NCBI GenBank assembly: GCA_018267215.1
Contig: JAFDYX010000026.1
Span: 62,001-126,000 of the forward strand
DNA length: 64,000 bases
Reading direction: 5' to 3'
From: Bacteroidota bacterium
GTDB taxonomy: Bacteria > Bacteroidota > Bacteroidia > Cytophagales > Cyclobacteriaceae
Positions 1-9,550 of this stretch are shown piece after piece. The notes beneath the pieces were generated by a model. That model was not told the origin of the DNA. It saw nothing but the letters and a program-made list of their open reading frames with translations, and ran no database searches. Position numbers and translations under genes: made by a program. The first letter of the stretch is position 1; each line of letters begins with the position of its first letter.

Positions 1-1142
1 ATACTCAACGCGCAGCCGACTCTCTTCGCAGAGTGGATTCTATTGCCAAAATTGATTCTGCCCGCAAAGCCGCGGAATTGGCGATACCCAGAGATACCGC
101 ACTCGACAACGTAGCCCGTTTTATTGCCGGCCTTCCGCAATTAGAAAATAATTCGCTGGCTAAATTGGAAAAAGATAAATACTGGATTGACTACCGCACT
201 TCGATGGACGAAAACTGGAAAAAAATGTACACCGGCCGGTTGGTGAAGATGCAAGAATGGGAGCGCGATGTTTTTTCTAAATCCGTAAACGATACGTTGA
301 GATTGTTTTATCCCTTCTCAGGCCCTGATTTTCTTCATGCTAATTTCTTGTACCCCCGCACCAAAGAATACATCATGGCAGCACTGGAGCCTATCCGCGA
401 AGTTCCGTCATTTGAAAAAATTTCTGAAAGAGACCGCGATCGTTTTTTAGACAGCCTCGGTCGCTCGCTGCGAGATATTTTTGGAAAGAGTTATTTCATT
501 ACAAATCACATGCAAAAAGATTTGTGGCAGATAAAAGGTGTGTTGCCGCTCTTTTATTTTTTTATTGAACGCTCCGGCTACGAAATGTTGGAACAAAAAT
601 TCATTAGCCTCGATACAACCGGCAAAGAGCAAGTCATCGAAGGAAAAAATATTAACAAAGTAAAAACCCCGGGCGTGAAATTTAAACTGCGCAACACAGA
701 AACAAAGCAACTGAAAACGGTTTACTATTTTGCTGTGAGCATTTCCAATGACGGGCTGAAAATCAGGCCGGGGTTGGTGAAGTTTATTAAAGAGCGCGGC
801 CCCTACAACACCTTTGTAAAATCTGCCTCTTACCTGATGCACGATGGCAAGCAGTTCAGCAACATCCGTTCTCTTGTATTAAGTAATGCGGTCTCTTTGT
901 TTCAAGACGATACCGGTGTGCCGTACCGCTTCTTTGAAAATAAGCCCGAATGGAAAGGTATGTTTTTTGGCAACTATGTTCCTCCGGTGGAAGATTTTGC
1001 GCGAGGCCTGTATCAGGCATCGTTGGATTCAGCGTTTAAGAAAAGCGCTCAGCCAATGCCTTTTTCTTTGGGCTACCATTGGAGCACCCGCAAGCAGCAT
1101 TACATGTTGTTTGCCAAAGAACACGTGGGCAAGAACAAGTAA
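1..1142 (+). CDS. Conserved protein of unknown function, 5' end outside the window
   Basis: The frame is open from base 3, so the gene starts upstream; the GTG at 33 is internal and only one possible start. About 380 residues are visible. The protein is rich in Lys, Phe and Tyr, has no membrane segment in the visible part, and contains an aromatic stretch around a GPDFLHANFLYPRTKEY motif near residue 100. I recognise no catalytic motif. A signal or lipoprotein peptide, if there is one, would lie before the window. The gene converges on birA, with only about 20 bases between the two stop codons. Confidence 0.75.
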   Translation, partial: TQRAADSLRRVDSIAKIDSARKAAELAIPRDTALDNVARFIAGLPQLENNSLAKLEKDKYWIDYRTSMDENWKKMYTGRLVKMQEWERDVFSKSVNDTLRLFYPFSGPDFLHANFLYPRTKEYIMAALEPIREVPSFEKISERDRDRFLDSLGRSLRDIFGKSYFITNHMQKDLWQIKGVLPLFYFFIERSGYEMLEQKFISLDTTGKEQVIEGKNINKVKTPGVKFKLRNTETKQLKTVYYFAVSISNDGLKIRPGLVKFIKERGPYNTFVKSASYLMHDGKQFSNIRSLVLSNAVSLFQDDTGVPYRFFENKPEWKGMFFGNYVPPVEDFARGLYQASLDSAFKKSAQPMPFSLGYHWSTRKQHYMLFAKEHVGKNK

Positions 1143-1162
1143 GTGCCTGTTGAGGTAAACAC

Positions 1163-1921
1163 TCAGAAAATAAACGTTACCTCTTTCATGGCATAAACGG
1201 ATTGGGTTGTTGAGCGGTCAATAACCAATCGCCCGATTTCGTCTATGCCTTTAATTACACCTTCAAATCTTTCGCCTTGCGATTCAAATAACAGCAATTC
1301 ATTTCTTCCGTATAGATGTTGCAAGTACATAGATTTGAGCCATTCATTATTACCAGCACGCAGTTGCAAATAAACTGACTCAAGTTCGGACAACAGTATT
1401 TGTAGCACTTCATTGAGGTCATGTTCTTTTCCTGTTTGCCTGCACAGTGAAGTGGCCCGAGCAGCCTGAAACTCATGCTGGTTGATATTTACTCCGATAC
1501 CGATAATGCTATGTTGGATTTTTTCGTCCTGAATAGAATTTTCAATAAGGATGCCGCATATCTTTTCTCTGTCTGTCAGGATGTCGTTAGGCCATTTTAT
1601 TTTGGCATTCTCCAAACCACATTTTTTTAAAAAGAGGCAAACAGCTACTGATACTGCCATGGTGAGTTGAAATTGTTGTTTTACGGTTAAGAACATTGGT
1701 TTCAACAAGATGGAGAAAGTCAGGTTTAGCCCGGCAACAGTTTGCCAGGTGTTTCCACGTTGCCCGCGGCCTGCCGTTTGGTGAGAGGTGATCATAACCG
1801 TGCCTTCCGGTAATGGTGATTTTGTGACTAATTCGGCAAGCAGTGTATTGGTGGACTGACATTCAGGCACAAAAATTAAGTTTTGACCAGCGAAAAGCGT
1901 GTTGGCAGGGATTTTATACAA
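1163..1921 (-). CDS. birA: Biotin--[acetyl-CoA-carboxylase] ligase
   Basis: Attaches biotin to the biotin carboxyl carrier protein through biotinyl-AMP. The 252 residues cover the catalytic and C-terminal domains only; there is no N-terminal helix-turn-helix, so this is a monofunctional ligase and not the E. coli-type repressor. Visible motifs are STN near residue 23, the biotin/AMP loop GRGQRGN at 51-57, KWPNDI at 109-114 and KICGILIE from 120. The start is a TTG at 1921; no in-frame ATG lies nearby and the N-terminus fits the family. It is divergent from rsfS, with about 70 bases between the starts. Confidence 0.93.
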   Translation of the reverse strand: MYKIPANTLFAGQNLIFVPECQSTNTLLAELVTKSPLPEGTVMITSHQTAGRGQRGNTWQTVAGLNLTFSILLKPMFLTVKQQFQLTMAVSVAVCLFLKKCGLENAKIKWPNDILTDREKICGILIENSIQDEKIQHSIIGIGVNINQHEFQAARATSLCRQTGKEHDLNEVLQILLSELESVYLQLRAGNNEWLKSMYLQHLYGRNELLLFESQGERFEGVIKGIDEIGRLVIDRSTTQSVYAMKEVTFIF

Positions 1922-1932
1922 GAGAAATTGGT

Positions 1933-1940
1933 TAAATTTG
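1933..1940 (+). promoter_or_regulatory. Putative Bacteroidota -7 element upstream of rsfS-ftsH
   Basis: TAAATTTG matches the Bacteroidota -7 consensus TAnnTTTG exactly and lies 53 bases before the rsfS start. The -33 side is weak: TTTT at 1912-1915, 17 bases upstream. It sits in the birA-rsfS divergent spacer. Confidence 0.45.
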
Positions 1941-1993
1941 TGGTTTAGCCTCCGGGCTTTCGCGCAACTTAATTAAAAAAGCACAAGAGGTTA

Positions 1994-2362
1994 ATGCCAA
2001 GGAAAAAAAAGCAAGATTCAGAAAAACTAACCGAGTGGGTAGTGAAGGGGATGCAGGAAAAAAAGGCAACGGATATCGTTGTCATGGACTTGCGCGAAGT
2101 AAAAAATGCCGTGGCTGATTTCTTTGTCCTTTGTTCGGGCAATTCAGATAAACAACTAAGTGCCATTGCCGATTCTATTGATGAAATGGTTTATAAAGAA
2201 CGAAAAGAAAACCCCTGGCATAGCGAAGGAAAAAACAATAAAGAGTGGGTGTTGCTCGACTATATCAGCGTGGTGGCACACATTTTTAGGAAAGACAAAC
2301 GAGAGTTTTATGCACTGGAGCGCCTGTGGGGCGATGCCGGCATCGAAAAGATTGAAGAATAA
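1994..2362 (+). CDS. rsfS: Ribosome silencing factor RsfS
   Basis: A DUF143/Iojap-family protein of 122 residues that binds ribosomal protein uL14 and blocks subunit joining when nutrients are short. Family hallmarks visible are KATDIVVMDLREV near the N-terminus, ADFFVLCSGNSDKQLSAIAD in the centre, and the EWVLLDYISVVAHIF and FYALERLWGDA segments at the end. The length is typical. The gene is followed after 24 bases by ftsH and is probably cotranscribed with it. Confidence 0.93.
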   Translation: MPRKKKQDSEKLTEWVVKGMQEKKATDIVVMDLREVKNAVADFFVLCSGNSDKQLSAIADSIDEMVYKERKENPWHSEGKNNKEWVLLDYISVVAHIFRKDKREFYALERLWGDAGIEKIEE

Positions 2363-2386
2363 TTAAACATACTATCTAACACTAAC

Positions 2387-4417
2387 ATGGCCGACAAGGA
2401 ACGAAAAGATAAAAAAATATTGCCACCGAAAGGACCGAAGGCAAACTATCAGTTGTGGATTATTTTGGCGCTCACATCCTTAATCCTGTTTATCACCTAC
2501 GTCAGAGGCACTTCCGGCTTGGTAGAAGTCCAAAAGTCCGGGTTCGAGTCTATGATTGCTGCCAACGACATCAAGAAGGTGCTCTTGTTAAAGAAGGATG
2601 GAATTGTAGAGATTACTTTAAAAGCCGAAGCGCTTAAAAACACGAAGTACAAAATTGAACTCGACAAAGGAAGTAAGCTGCATGGAGAAGAAGGGCCTCA
2701 TTATTTTTACAAGATAGCTACCATAGACAGTTTCATTCGCCAGTATGAAGAACTAAAAAAGAAATACACAGAGGCACCTGATTTGGATGTAGAAGAAGGC
2801 GGTGCTTACGAGTGGATCACCAGTTGGGGTATTTTGTTGCTGCTGTTGTTTGGCTTCTGGATGCTGATGCGCAGGATGACGGGCGGTGCAGGCCCGGGTG
2901 GCCAGTTATTTAATATTGGTAAATCTAAAGCAGCTCTTTTTGATGCCGAGAGCAAAGTCAAAATTACTTTTGAAGACGTAGCCGGGTTGGAGGAAGCCAA
3001 AGAAGAAGTAAAAGAGATTGTAGATTTTCTAAAGACTCCGTCAAAGTTTACGAAGCTGGGTGGCAAGATTCCGAAAGGAGCTCTGCTGGTAGGCCCTCCC
3101 GGAACTGGCAAAACATTGCTAGCCAAAGCTGTTGCCGGAGAAGCAGGCGTACCGTTCTTTTCGCTCTCAGGTTCAGATTTCGTAGAAATGTTTGTGGGCG
3201 TAGGCGCGGCCCGTGTGCGCGACCTATTTAAGCAAGCCAAAGAAAAAGCACCGTGCATCGTTTTCATTGATGAGATTGATGCTATTGGCCGCTCCAGAGG
3301 AAGAGGGGCTATGCCCGGGGCAAACGATGAACGCGAGAATACACTCAACTCACTCTTGGTAGAGATGGATGGTTTTGCTACTGATAGCGGTGTTATTATT
3401 TTGGCGGCTACTAACCGCCCGGATGTATTAGATAGTGCATTGCTCAGACCGGGCCGGTTCGACAGGCAAATCAGCATTGATAAACCGGACATTGCCGGCC
3501 GCGAGCAAATATTTAAAGTGCACTTAAAACCAATCAAGCTGTCGAGCGATGTGGATGTAAAAAAACTGGCAGCTCAAACTCCAGGTTTTGCCGGTGCCGA
3601 GATTGCCAACGTTTGTAATGAGGCAGCCTTGATTGCCGCACGAAGAGATAAAAAGGAAGTAGAGATGATTGACTTTCAGGATGCAATAGACCGTGTAATC
3701 GGTGGCCTCGAAAAGAAAAATAAAATCATCTCGCCCGAAGAGAAGCAGATTGTGGCGTATCATGAAGCAGGCCATGCGGTAGCGGGCTGGTTTTTAGAAC
3801 ATGCCGACCCGTTGGTGAAAGTAAGTATTGTTCCCCGCGGTGTGGCTGCGTTGGGGTATGCACAGTATCTCCCCAAAGAACAATTCTTGTATCAGACGGA
3901 ACAACTGATAGACGAAATGTGTATGGCCTTCGGTGGTCGTGCTGCGGAAGAGATCATATTTGGAAAAATTTCTACCGGTGCGCTCAGCGATTTAGAGCGT
4001 ATCACCAAAATGGCCTACAGCATGGTAACGGTGTATGGAATGAACCGCGAGGTTGGAAACTTGTCGTTCTATGATTCTAAGCAGTCTGACTATATGTTTA
4101 ACAAACCGTACTCAGATGCTACGGCTGAAAAAATAGACCAAGAGGCAAAAAAAATAATTGAAAGCGCCTACGAACGCACTAAAAAACTATTGGTAGAACA
4201 TCGCCAACATCTGGAAGTAATAGCCAAGGAATTGCTGCAAAAGGAAATCTTATTTCAAACTGATTTAGAGCGACTGATTGGCAAACGCCCATTCGCGCAT
4301 CAGACAGCCTATGAAAAGTTCACCAATTCAAATAATGGTGCAACATCCGGCTCTGCGAAGGAAGAAACAAAGAAAGAACCCCATGTGGCAGAACCTAAAG
4401 AACCGGTACAAAATTAA
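2387..4417 (+). CDS. ftsH: ATP-dependent zinc metalloprotease FtsH
   Basis: Membrane-anchored AAA+ protease for quality control of membrane and regulatory proteins; 676 residues. Order: short basic N-terminus, TM1 (about 23-40), periplasmic domain, TM2 (about 145-162), AAA+ domain with Walker A GPPGTGKT at 236-243, Walker [12 protein letters not shown], second region of homology [18 protein letters not shown], then the M41 protease domain with zinc motif HEAGH at 459-463. The last 30 or so residues are low complexity, rich in Lys, Glu and Pro. A strong terminator follows directly. Confidence 0.98.
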   Translation: MADKERKDKKILPPKGPKANYQLWIILALTSLILFITYVRGTSGLVEVQKSGFESMIAANDIKKVLLLKKDGIVEITLKAEALKNTKYKIELDKGSKLHGEEGPHYFYKIATIDSFIRQYEELKKKYTEAPDLDVEEGGAYEWITSWGILLLLLFGFWMLMRRMTGGAGPGGQLFNIGKSKAALFDAESKVKITFEDVAGLEEAKEEVKEIVDFLKTPSKFTKLGGKIPKGALLVGPPGTGKTLLAKAVAGEAGVPFFSLSGSDFVEMFVGVGAARVRDLFKQAKEKAPCIVFIDEIDAIGRSRGRGAMPGANDERENTLNSLLVEMDGFATDSGVIILAATNRPDVLDSALLRPGRFDRQISIDKPDIAGREQIFKVHLKPIKLSSDVDVKKLAAQTPGFAGAEIANVCNEAALIAARRDKKEVEMIDFQDAIDRVIGGLEKKNKIISPEEKQIVAYHEAGHAVAGWFLEHADPLVKVSIVPRGVAALGYAQYLPKEQFLYQTEQLIDEMCMAFGGRAAEEIIFGKISTGALSDLERITKMAYSMVTVYGMNREVGNLSFYDSKQSDYMFNKPYSDATAEKIDQEAKKIIESAYERTKKLLVEHRQHLEVIAKELLQKEILFQTDLERLIGKRPFAHQTAYEKFTNSNNGATSGSAKEETKKEPHVAEPKEPVQN

Positions 4418-4438
4418 CCGGCATTAATATCAATCAGG

Positions 4439-4470
4439 CCTGACAAGCACAGAATGCTTGTCAGGTTTTT
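4439..4470 (+). terminator. Rho-independent terminator after ftsH
   Basis: Perfect 11-bp stem: CCTGACAAGCA (4439-4449), loop CAGAA, TGCTTGTCAGG (4455-4465), then five T and a further T-rich stretch. It ends the rsfS-ftsH transcript. An in-frame ATG at 4454 that would extend LpxH by ten residues lies inside this hairpin, which argues against it as the true start. Confidence 0.9.
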
Positions 4471-4483
4471 ATATTTTTACGGA

Positions 4484-5242
4484 ATGCAGATTCAGTTACC
4501 CCTGGATAAAAAAATATATTTTGCCTCCGACTTTCATTTGGGTACTCCCGATGCTGAAACAAGTTTGGTTCGCGAAAAAAAAATTGTTTCCTGGCTCAAC
4601 CAAATTCAAGATGATGCGCAGGCTGTATTTTTATTAGGCGATATTTTTGATTTCTGGTTTGAGTACAAGCGTGCTATACCCAAAGGCTTTATCCGCTTTC
4701 AGGGCAAACTGGCCGAACTGCGCGACCGCAACATCCCGATATTTTTTTTTACAGGCAATCACGATATGTGGCTGTTCGATTATTTTGAAAAAGAGTTAGG
4801 AATAAAAGTTTTCCGTCACCCAATTGAGGTTCAAGTAAACGAAAAAAAAATATTGGTAGGCCATGGCGATGGGCTGGGCGATGGAGACAGATGGTACATG
4901 GTATTAAAAAAATTCTTCAACAGCAGCACTTGTCAATGGCTGTTTGCACGCATTCATCCCAATACGGGCATTGCTATAGCCCAGTACTGGAGCCGTAAAA
5001 GCCGCATCAGCAACAACCGGAAAGGAGAAAAATTTAATGGAGAAGAAAACGAGTACCTCTTAAAATATTGCAGAGAAATTGAACAGAAATCACACCATGA
5101 TTTTTACATCTTCGGCCATCGCCATTTACCGCTTGATTTGAAAGTAAATAATCAGAGCCGTTACATCAACTTAGGCGAATGGGTACACTTCAGTCCTTAT
5201 TTTGAATTAGGTACGGAGCAGGCAGAACTCAAATCATTTTAG
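4484..5242 (+). CDS. lpxH: UDP-2,3-diacylglucosamine diphosphatase
   Basis: Hydrolyses UDP-2,3-diacylglucosamine to lipid X and UMP in lipid A synthesis; peripheral at the inner membrane. The 252-residue calcineurin-like metallophosphoesterase shows the metal-binding series DFHLG, GDIFDFW, GNHDMW, GHGDGLGDGD and FGHRHLP. The start at 4484 was chosen because the ATG at 4454 lies within the ftsH terminator hairpin and adds unconserved residues. The next gene begins 5 bases after the stop. Confidence 0.88.
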   Translation: MQIQLPLDKKIYFASDFHLGTPDAETSLVREKKIVSWLNQIQDDAQAVFLLGDIFDFWFEYKRAIPKGFIRFQGKLAELRDRNIPIFFFTGNHDMWLFDYFEKELGIKVFRHPIEVQVNEKKILVGHGDGLGDGDRWYMVLKKFFNSSTCQWLFARIHPNTGIAIAQYWSRKSRISNNRKGEKFNGEENEYLLKYCREIEQKSHHDFYIFGHRHLPLDLKVNNQSRYINLGEWVHFSPYFELGTEQAELKSF

Positions 5243-5246
5243 CAAC

Positions 5247-6047
5247 ATGATACTCAGGGTCTGCACTTTTGTTTTCTTTTTTTTACTGGCACTTATTTCT
5301 GAAAGCCAGACAGTAAAAAAAATTAAAGAATTGAGAACGCCAGTCATTAGAAATGTGTCTGTTGACAGGCTTGGAAATTTCTTTTTAGCATTCGATGGTC
5401 GCATTACTAAATATAACCCTGACGGGAAGGTAATGGCCACACTTAAAACAAAAAACCCAACATTGCTCGAGCCTTGGTTTCATCCTAAAATTTTTATCTA
5501 TTATCAGGCAGGTGAAAGGTTGGTTAATTACAATCACAATTTTGAAGTCTCAGACGAATTTAAACTGAATCCATCTATTGCCATTGAGCCTTTGCTGGTG
5601 TGCCCTACCAATGATAATAAATTTTTGGTGTTGGATGCTGCCGATTTTTCTGTTAAAAAATTTGATGTGTACAGCAACAGTGTGATGAATGAATTTGTTA
5701 TAGACACCACTCGCATAGGAGCCAAACCAGCCATTGTATTTATGCGCGAGTACTTGCATTTTATTTTTTTGTTGGACAAGAATCACGGAATAGTTGTTCT
5801 TAATGAGTTGGGTAAAGTCATGAAGATCATTCCTCATAGAGTAGAAAATTTTGGATTCTTTGGTGAAGAACTTTTTTACACCCGTCCCGATGCAATTGTA
5901 TTTTGGGATATTTATTCCAACCATACCCGCGAACTGCCGTTAACCACAGAGAAATTTCTGTTGGTAACTGACGAGCGCATTATTGTGGCTCGGGAAAAAG
6001 GAGTAACACTATACGAATTTCACCCGGACAAGCCGGACGATCAGTAG
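5247..6047 (+). CDS. Secreted protein of unknown function, possible beta-propeller
   Basis: 266 residues with a signal peptide (hydrophobic residues about 3-17, possible cleavage after about 20). The rest has repeating short beta-strand-like units such as VDRLGNFFLAFDGRITKYNPDG and NDNKFLVLDAADFSVKKFD, the kind of pattern seen in NHL or other propeller proteins. No catalytic residues are recognisable. It starts 5 bases after lpxH and is likely cotranscribed. An exported envelope-associated role is inference only. Confidence 0.75.
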   Translation: MILRVCTFVFFFLLALISESQTVKKIKELRTPVIRNVSVDRLGNFFLAFDGRITKYNPDGKVMATLKTKNPTLLEPWFHPKIFIYYQAGERLVNYNHNFEVSDEFKLNPSIAIEPLLVCPTNDNKFLVLDAADFSVKKFDVYSNSVMNEFVIDTTRIGAKPAIVFMREYLHFIFLLDKNHGIVVLNELGKVMKIIPHRVENFGFFGEELFYTRPDAIVFWDIYSNHTRELPLTTEKFLLVTDERIIVAREKGVTLYEFHPDKPDDQ

Positions 6048-6173
6048 CAAAACTGTTCATATTTGTTCAATAATGTACACCCAAAGACAGGAAGCAACAG
6101 ATTTTAACCTTAAATTTCGCCTTTCGTTGTGTGGCATGATTTTCTCATCTCTATTTATTAAAACCTAAAACCT

Positions 6174-7541
6174 GTGAATGATTCCGGAAAAATATTAATG
6201 ATTGATGACGATGAGGATGTGCTGCTGGCAGCCAAAATTCTGTTAAAGAAATACAATCATCAGGTCATTATTGAAAAGAACCCCAACAAAATTCCTTTTT
6301 TACTGAACAACGACTCGTATGACGCGATTTTGCTCGACATGAATTTCAGCAAAGATACCACCAGCGGTAAAGAAGGATTTGAGTGGCTGAAACAGATTAA
6401 AGAACGCGATCCACAGGCTGTCGTAATTATGATCACTGCTTTTGGCGATGTGGAGATGGCCGTGCGCGCACTAAAGGAAGGCGCTACCGATTTTATTTTG
6501 AAACCCTGGCAAAACGAAAAATTGCTGGCTACCATTTCTACGGCTATCAAATTAAAGAAATCATACATTGAAGTAGATAAGCTGCGCAAGGCAAAGCAAA
6601 TGCTGGAAGAGCAGATCAGCCAGCCCTTTCGCGACCTGATCGGTAAGAGTTCTGCTTTGAATGAAGTATTTGGATTGATAGAAAAAGTGGCCAAGACAGA
6701 TGCCAACGTATTGATATTGGGCGAGAACGGTACGGGCAAAGAATTGGTGGCACGAGCCATCCATCAAAACTCCTTGCGAAGAGATAATTCATTTGTGTCA
6801 GTGGATATGGGAGCCATTACCGAAACGTTGTTCGAGAGCGAATTGTTCGGGCATAAAAAAGGAGCCTTCACTGATGCACGCGAAGACCGACCCGGACGAT
6901 TTGAGTTAGCTAACCACGGCACTCTTTTTCTTGACGAAATCGGAAACTTGAGTATGAATTTGCAAAGCAAATTACTTAGTGCGCTGCAATCACGACAGGT
7001 TACGCGGGTTGGCTCTAACCAAGCGGTAGAGGTAGATATTCGGTTAGTGTGCGCTACGAATATGCCTTTGCACCAGATGGTGACGGAAGGAAAATTCAGA
7101 CAAGATTTGTTGTACCGGATCAATACAGTAGAGATTAATATTCCGCCTTTGTGCGACCGCATTGATGACATTCCTTTGCTGGCACAACACTTCCTGAATT
7201 TTTATTCACGCAAGTATCATAAAGAAGTGCTTTCTATTGCACCGGAGGCCATCAATAAATTAAAAAAATATCCGTGGCCCGGAAACGTGCGCGAACTGCA
7301 GCACGCCATCGAACGGGCAGTGATTATGGCGGACTCAAACACTTTACAGGAAAGCGATTTTTTGTTTAGCAAGAAAGGCTATGAATCGCCTTCAGCCGAT
7401 TCGTTGAACTTAGATGAAGTAGAAAAACAAGCTGTGATAAAAGCCATTCAACTGCACGGAGGAAATATTTCTAAAGCAGCAGACGAACTAGGACTGACAC
7501 GCGCTTCACTGTACCGCAGAATGGAGAAATATGGACTTTAA
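6174..7541 (+). CDS. Sigma-54-dependent response regulator, NtrC family
   Basis: 455 residues in three parts: receiver domain (about 5-120, acidic MIDDDED near 10 and phospho-acceptor Asp in ILLDMNF), AAA+ sigma-54 interaction domain (about 150-375, Walker A GENGTGKE, Walker B TLFLDEIG) and a C-terminal Fis-type helix-turn-helix (NISKAADELGLTRASLYRRM). The sigma-54 contact loop reads GAFTDA and not GAFTGA. The start is GTG. Its stop overlaps the kinase start by 11 bases, which identifies the cognate sensor. Target genes cannot be read from this window. Confidence 0.95.
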   Translation: MNDSGKILMIDDDEDVLLAAKILLKKYNHQVIIEKNPNKIPFLLNNDSYDAILLDMNFSKDTTSGKEGFEWLKQIKERDPQAVVIMITAFGDVEMAVRALKEGATDFILKPWQNEKLLATISTAIKLKKSYIEVDKLRKAKQMLEEQISQPFRDLIGKSSALNEVFGLIEKVAKTDANVLILGENGTGKELVARAIHQNSLRRDNSFVSVDMGAITETLFESELFGHKKGAFTDAREDRPGRFELANHGTLFLDEIGNLSMNLQSKLLSALQSRQVTRVGSNQAVEVDIRLVCATNMPLHQMVTEGKFRQDLLYRINTVEINIPPLCDRIDDIPLLAQHFLNFYSRKYHKEVLSIAPEAINKLKKYPWPGNVRELQHAIERAVIMADSNTLQESDFLFSKKGYESPSADSLNLDEVEKQAVIKAIQLHGGNISKAADELGLTRASLYRRMEKYGL

Positions 7542-8784
7542 TTGGCGGTCGCCAATATTTACCAGACTTGCTATTTTAGCTGCCTCGGTTTTTGTGCTGG
7601 GCTATTCGTTGGGCGATAAATTTAATTTCGCCCTCTCATTGATTTTTATCTTAGCCGTAGCTTTTCAGCTATTTCAATTAGTCAATTTATTCGAAAACAA
7701 ATTACCCGATAGAACCGATCAACCCAAACCTAAGCCCATGACAGAGGCTCCGGCCAAGCCTGATGACATTGCTTTGTTTTTTAGAAATATAGTTCAGCAT
7801 ATTGGTATCGGAATATTGACATTCAACAAAGAAGGTAAAATTCAAACTGTTAACGCGGCTGCCAAACGGATGCTGCGCATAGAAAAAATTGACATGCTGG
7901 AGGAACTCAGGGCGGTAGATAACCTTTTGGTGGATTCTATTTTGAGACTGAAAACAGGAGGACGCGAATTAGTCAGGCTGAAGTTGGGTGCTGAAACACT
8001 CGATCTTTCTCTTTATGCTATCGAGCTTACTTTGCGAGGTGAGCCGATGAAACTTATTTCCATGAGCAACATACAAAGCGAGTTGGAAGAAAAAGAAATG
8101 GAAGCCTGGCGCAATTTGGTTCGCGTGCTTACACACGAGATCATGAACTCTGTAACGCCCATTTCATCGCTGGCAGGTGTCGTGGAAGACGAACTACAAT
8201 CTAAAATAACCAATCAAGAGTTTTCACTGAAAGACGAGGAGTTGCACGACATGCACTTGTCGGTTCAAACAATCGGCAAAAGAAGTCAGGGGCTGATCCG
8301 GTTTGTAAAAGAGTTTCGCAATCTGACGCACGTACCCCAGCCTAAGCTGGCCGAAGTAAACGTGAAAGACTTATTGGAAGAAATTGTCATGCTGCACAAA
8401 AAAGAACTGATCAATCAAAATATTGAAACAAAAATTAATGTAAAGCCCGATGATTTGTGTGTGCAGGCCGATAAAACTTTGATAGAGCAGGTATTGATAA
8501 ACCTGATGAAGAATGCCATTCAAGCTTTCGATCTGCAAGCAGCTAAAACGATTTCATTATCGGCTTATACTAACGAAGGCCATGCGATCATTTCGGTGAA
8601 AGATAACGGCAGCGGAATTGATGCCGATGCGCTCGAGCGAATATTTGTGCCATTTTTTACTACCAAGAAAACAGGCTCTGGTATAGGCTTGAGCCTTTCC
8701 AGACAAATTATGCGGCAGCACGGTGGCCAAATTACCGTGAACTCTCTTTTGGGAGAAGGAACAGAATTTCTTCTTCGTTTTTGA
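7531..8784 (+). CDS. Sensor histidine kinase, NtrB/NtrY-like
   Basis: 417 residues: two N-terminal membrane segments (about 9-50) with almost no periplasmic loop, a PAS-like domain (about 80-190), HisKA with phospho-acceptor His202 in LTHEIMNSVTPISSL, and an HATPase domain with N box NLMKNAIQAF, DNGSGI, FFTTKKTGSGIGLSL. The near absence of an outside loop suggests that it senses an intracellular or membrane signal. It is translationally coupled to the preceding NtrC-type regulator. Confidence 0.93.
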   Translation: MDFNWRSPIFTRLAILAASVFVLGYSLGDKFNFALSLIFILAVAFQLFQLVNLFENKLPDRTDQPKPKPMTEAPAKPDDIALFFRNIVQHIGIGILTFNKEGKIQTVNAAAKRMLRIEKIDMLEELRAVDNLLVDSILRLKTGGRELVRLKLGAETLDLSLYAIELTLRGEPMKLISMSNIQSELEEKEMEAWRNLVRVLTHEIMNSVTPISSLAGVVEDELQSKITNQEFSLKDEELHDMHLSVQTIGKRSQGLIRFVKEFRNLTHVPQPKLAEVNVKDLLEEIVMLHKKELINQNIETKINVKPDDLCVQADKTLIEQVLINLMKNAIQAFDLQAAKTISLSAYTNEGHAIISVKDNGSGIDADALERIFVPFFTTKKTGSGIGLSLSRQIMRQHGGQITVNSLLGEGTEFLLRF

Positions 8785-8804
8785 TTATTACTCAGACAAA
8801 AGTT

Positions 8805-8834
8805 TTGAACTTTTAGATAGGTCGGTTAGTTTTG
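8805..8834 (+). promoter_or_regulatory. Bacteroidota-type promoter for the acyl carrier protein gene
   Basis: TTG (8805-8807, inside TTTTG), 19-base spacer, then TAGTTTTG (8827-8834), an exact TAnnTTTG match. The start codon at 8851 leaves a very short leader. Confidence 0.65.
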
Positions 8835-8850
8835 AACAATTTACAAACAC

Positions 8851-9090
8851 ATGCAGGACGTACAAGCTAAAATCAACGCCATACTGGTCGAAAAATTAGG
8901 AATACCCGAATCGCAGATTACCTCCGATGCCAGTTTTGTCAAGGACTTGGGGATTGATTCGTTGGATTATGCCGAATTAGTGATGGAGTTTGAACAGACA
9001 TTTGATGTTAAAATTCCGGATGATGATGCCGAAAGGATGCAAACCATCGGCCAGGCTGTGAGTTACATTCAATCTAAAGTCAAGAAATAG
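8851..9090 (+). CDS. acpP: Acyl carrier protein
   Basis: 79-residue acidic four-helix protein that carries acyl chains on a 4'-phosphopantetheine arm. The attachment motif is GIDSLDYAELV with Ser37. The sequence departs slightly from the usual DSLDTVELVM by having Tyr-Ala after DSLD, so it may be a second ACP and not the main fatty-acid ACP; no fab genes are adjacent. The end overlaps the convergent YopX-like gene by 11 bases, leaving no room for an intervening terminator. Confidence 0.9.
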   Translation: MQDVQAKINAILVEKLGIPESQITSDASFVKDLGIDSLDYAELVMEFEQTFDVKIPDDDAERMQTIGQAVSYIQSKVKK

Positions 9091-9448
9091 TTTTTCGTAA
9101 CTCTAAGTTTTCTGTCGAGAGCTCAAAATAATTTCCGAACCGTTTCATCCGTTCGGCCTCTTTAGATATAAAAGGAGATTGGTTTTCGCGATGAGAGAGA
9201 GGGGAGAAGTACCACCCGTTTTTAAGCTCATTCCAAAACACAATATATTTATCGAGCGAAACGAGCAGCACGTCCATGTCATAAATTTCTTCTCCGTCTT
9301 TGTCGTGCAGGCCTGTGAATTGCAATAGGATATGGTTTTTTTTGATGAGCTCACCCTTGCTGCATTCAATATTGTTCAGCCTCATCAAGAGATGATGCTC
9401 CTGATCCCACGCTTTAAATTTTATTTTTCGGGGGATGAAATCTGCCAT
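9080..9448 (-). CDS. YopX-like protein
   Basis: 122 residues starting MADFIPRKIKFKAWDQEHH. The pattern KIKFKAWD ... LLQFTGLHDKDGEEIYDMDVLLV matches the YopX family (IKFRAWD ... [20 protein letters not shown]), which is mostly known from phages and prophages and has no assigned function. A longer reading frame continues upstream to 9598, but it would overlap the divergent lipid kinase gene and its first 50 residues do not look like YopX, so the start at 9448 is preferred. Confidence 0.75.
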   Translation of the reverse strand: MADFIPRKIKFKAWDQEHHLLMRLNNIECSKGELIKKNHILLQFTGLHDKDGEEIYDMDVLLVSLDKYIVFWNELKNGWYFSPLSHRENQSPFISKEAERMKRFGNYFELSTENLELRKTIS

Positions 9449-9457
9449 GTGGTTTAG

Positions 9458-9487
9458 TTTGTAAACAAAATAAATTAGGTAGGTTTG
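9458..9487 (+). promoter_or_regulatory. Bacteroidota-type promoter for the lipid kinase gene
   Basis: TTTG (9458-9461), 18-base spacer, TAGGTTTG (9480-9487). The start codon is at 9551, giving a leader of roughly 55 bases. Confidence 0.55.
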
Positions 9488-9550
9488 AATTGGAAACACA
9501 AGTAAGAAGAAAACTTTGGCAAGATCAAATCCGGTTGTAGTTATTATTGC

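Noticed and set aside
2806-3537. Long open frame of 243 codons on the minus strand
   Set aside because: It lies entirely opposite the AAA+ domain of ftsH, is rich in Ser and Pro in the way of antisense frames, and has no recognisable motif.
4454-4483. Upstream ATG that would extend LpxH by ten residues
   Set aside because: It lies inside the terminator hairpin of ftsH, and the added residues are encoded by the stem and T run.
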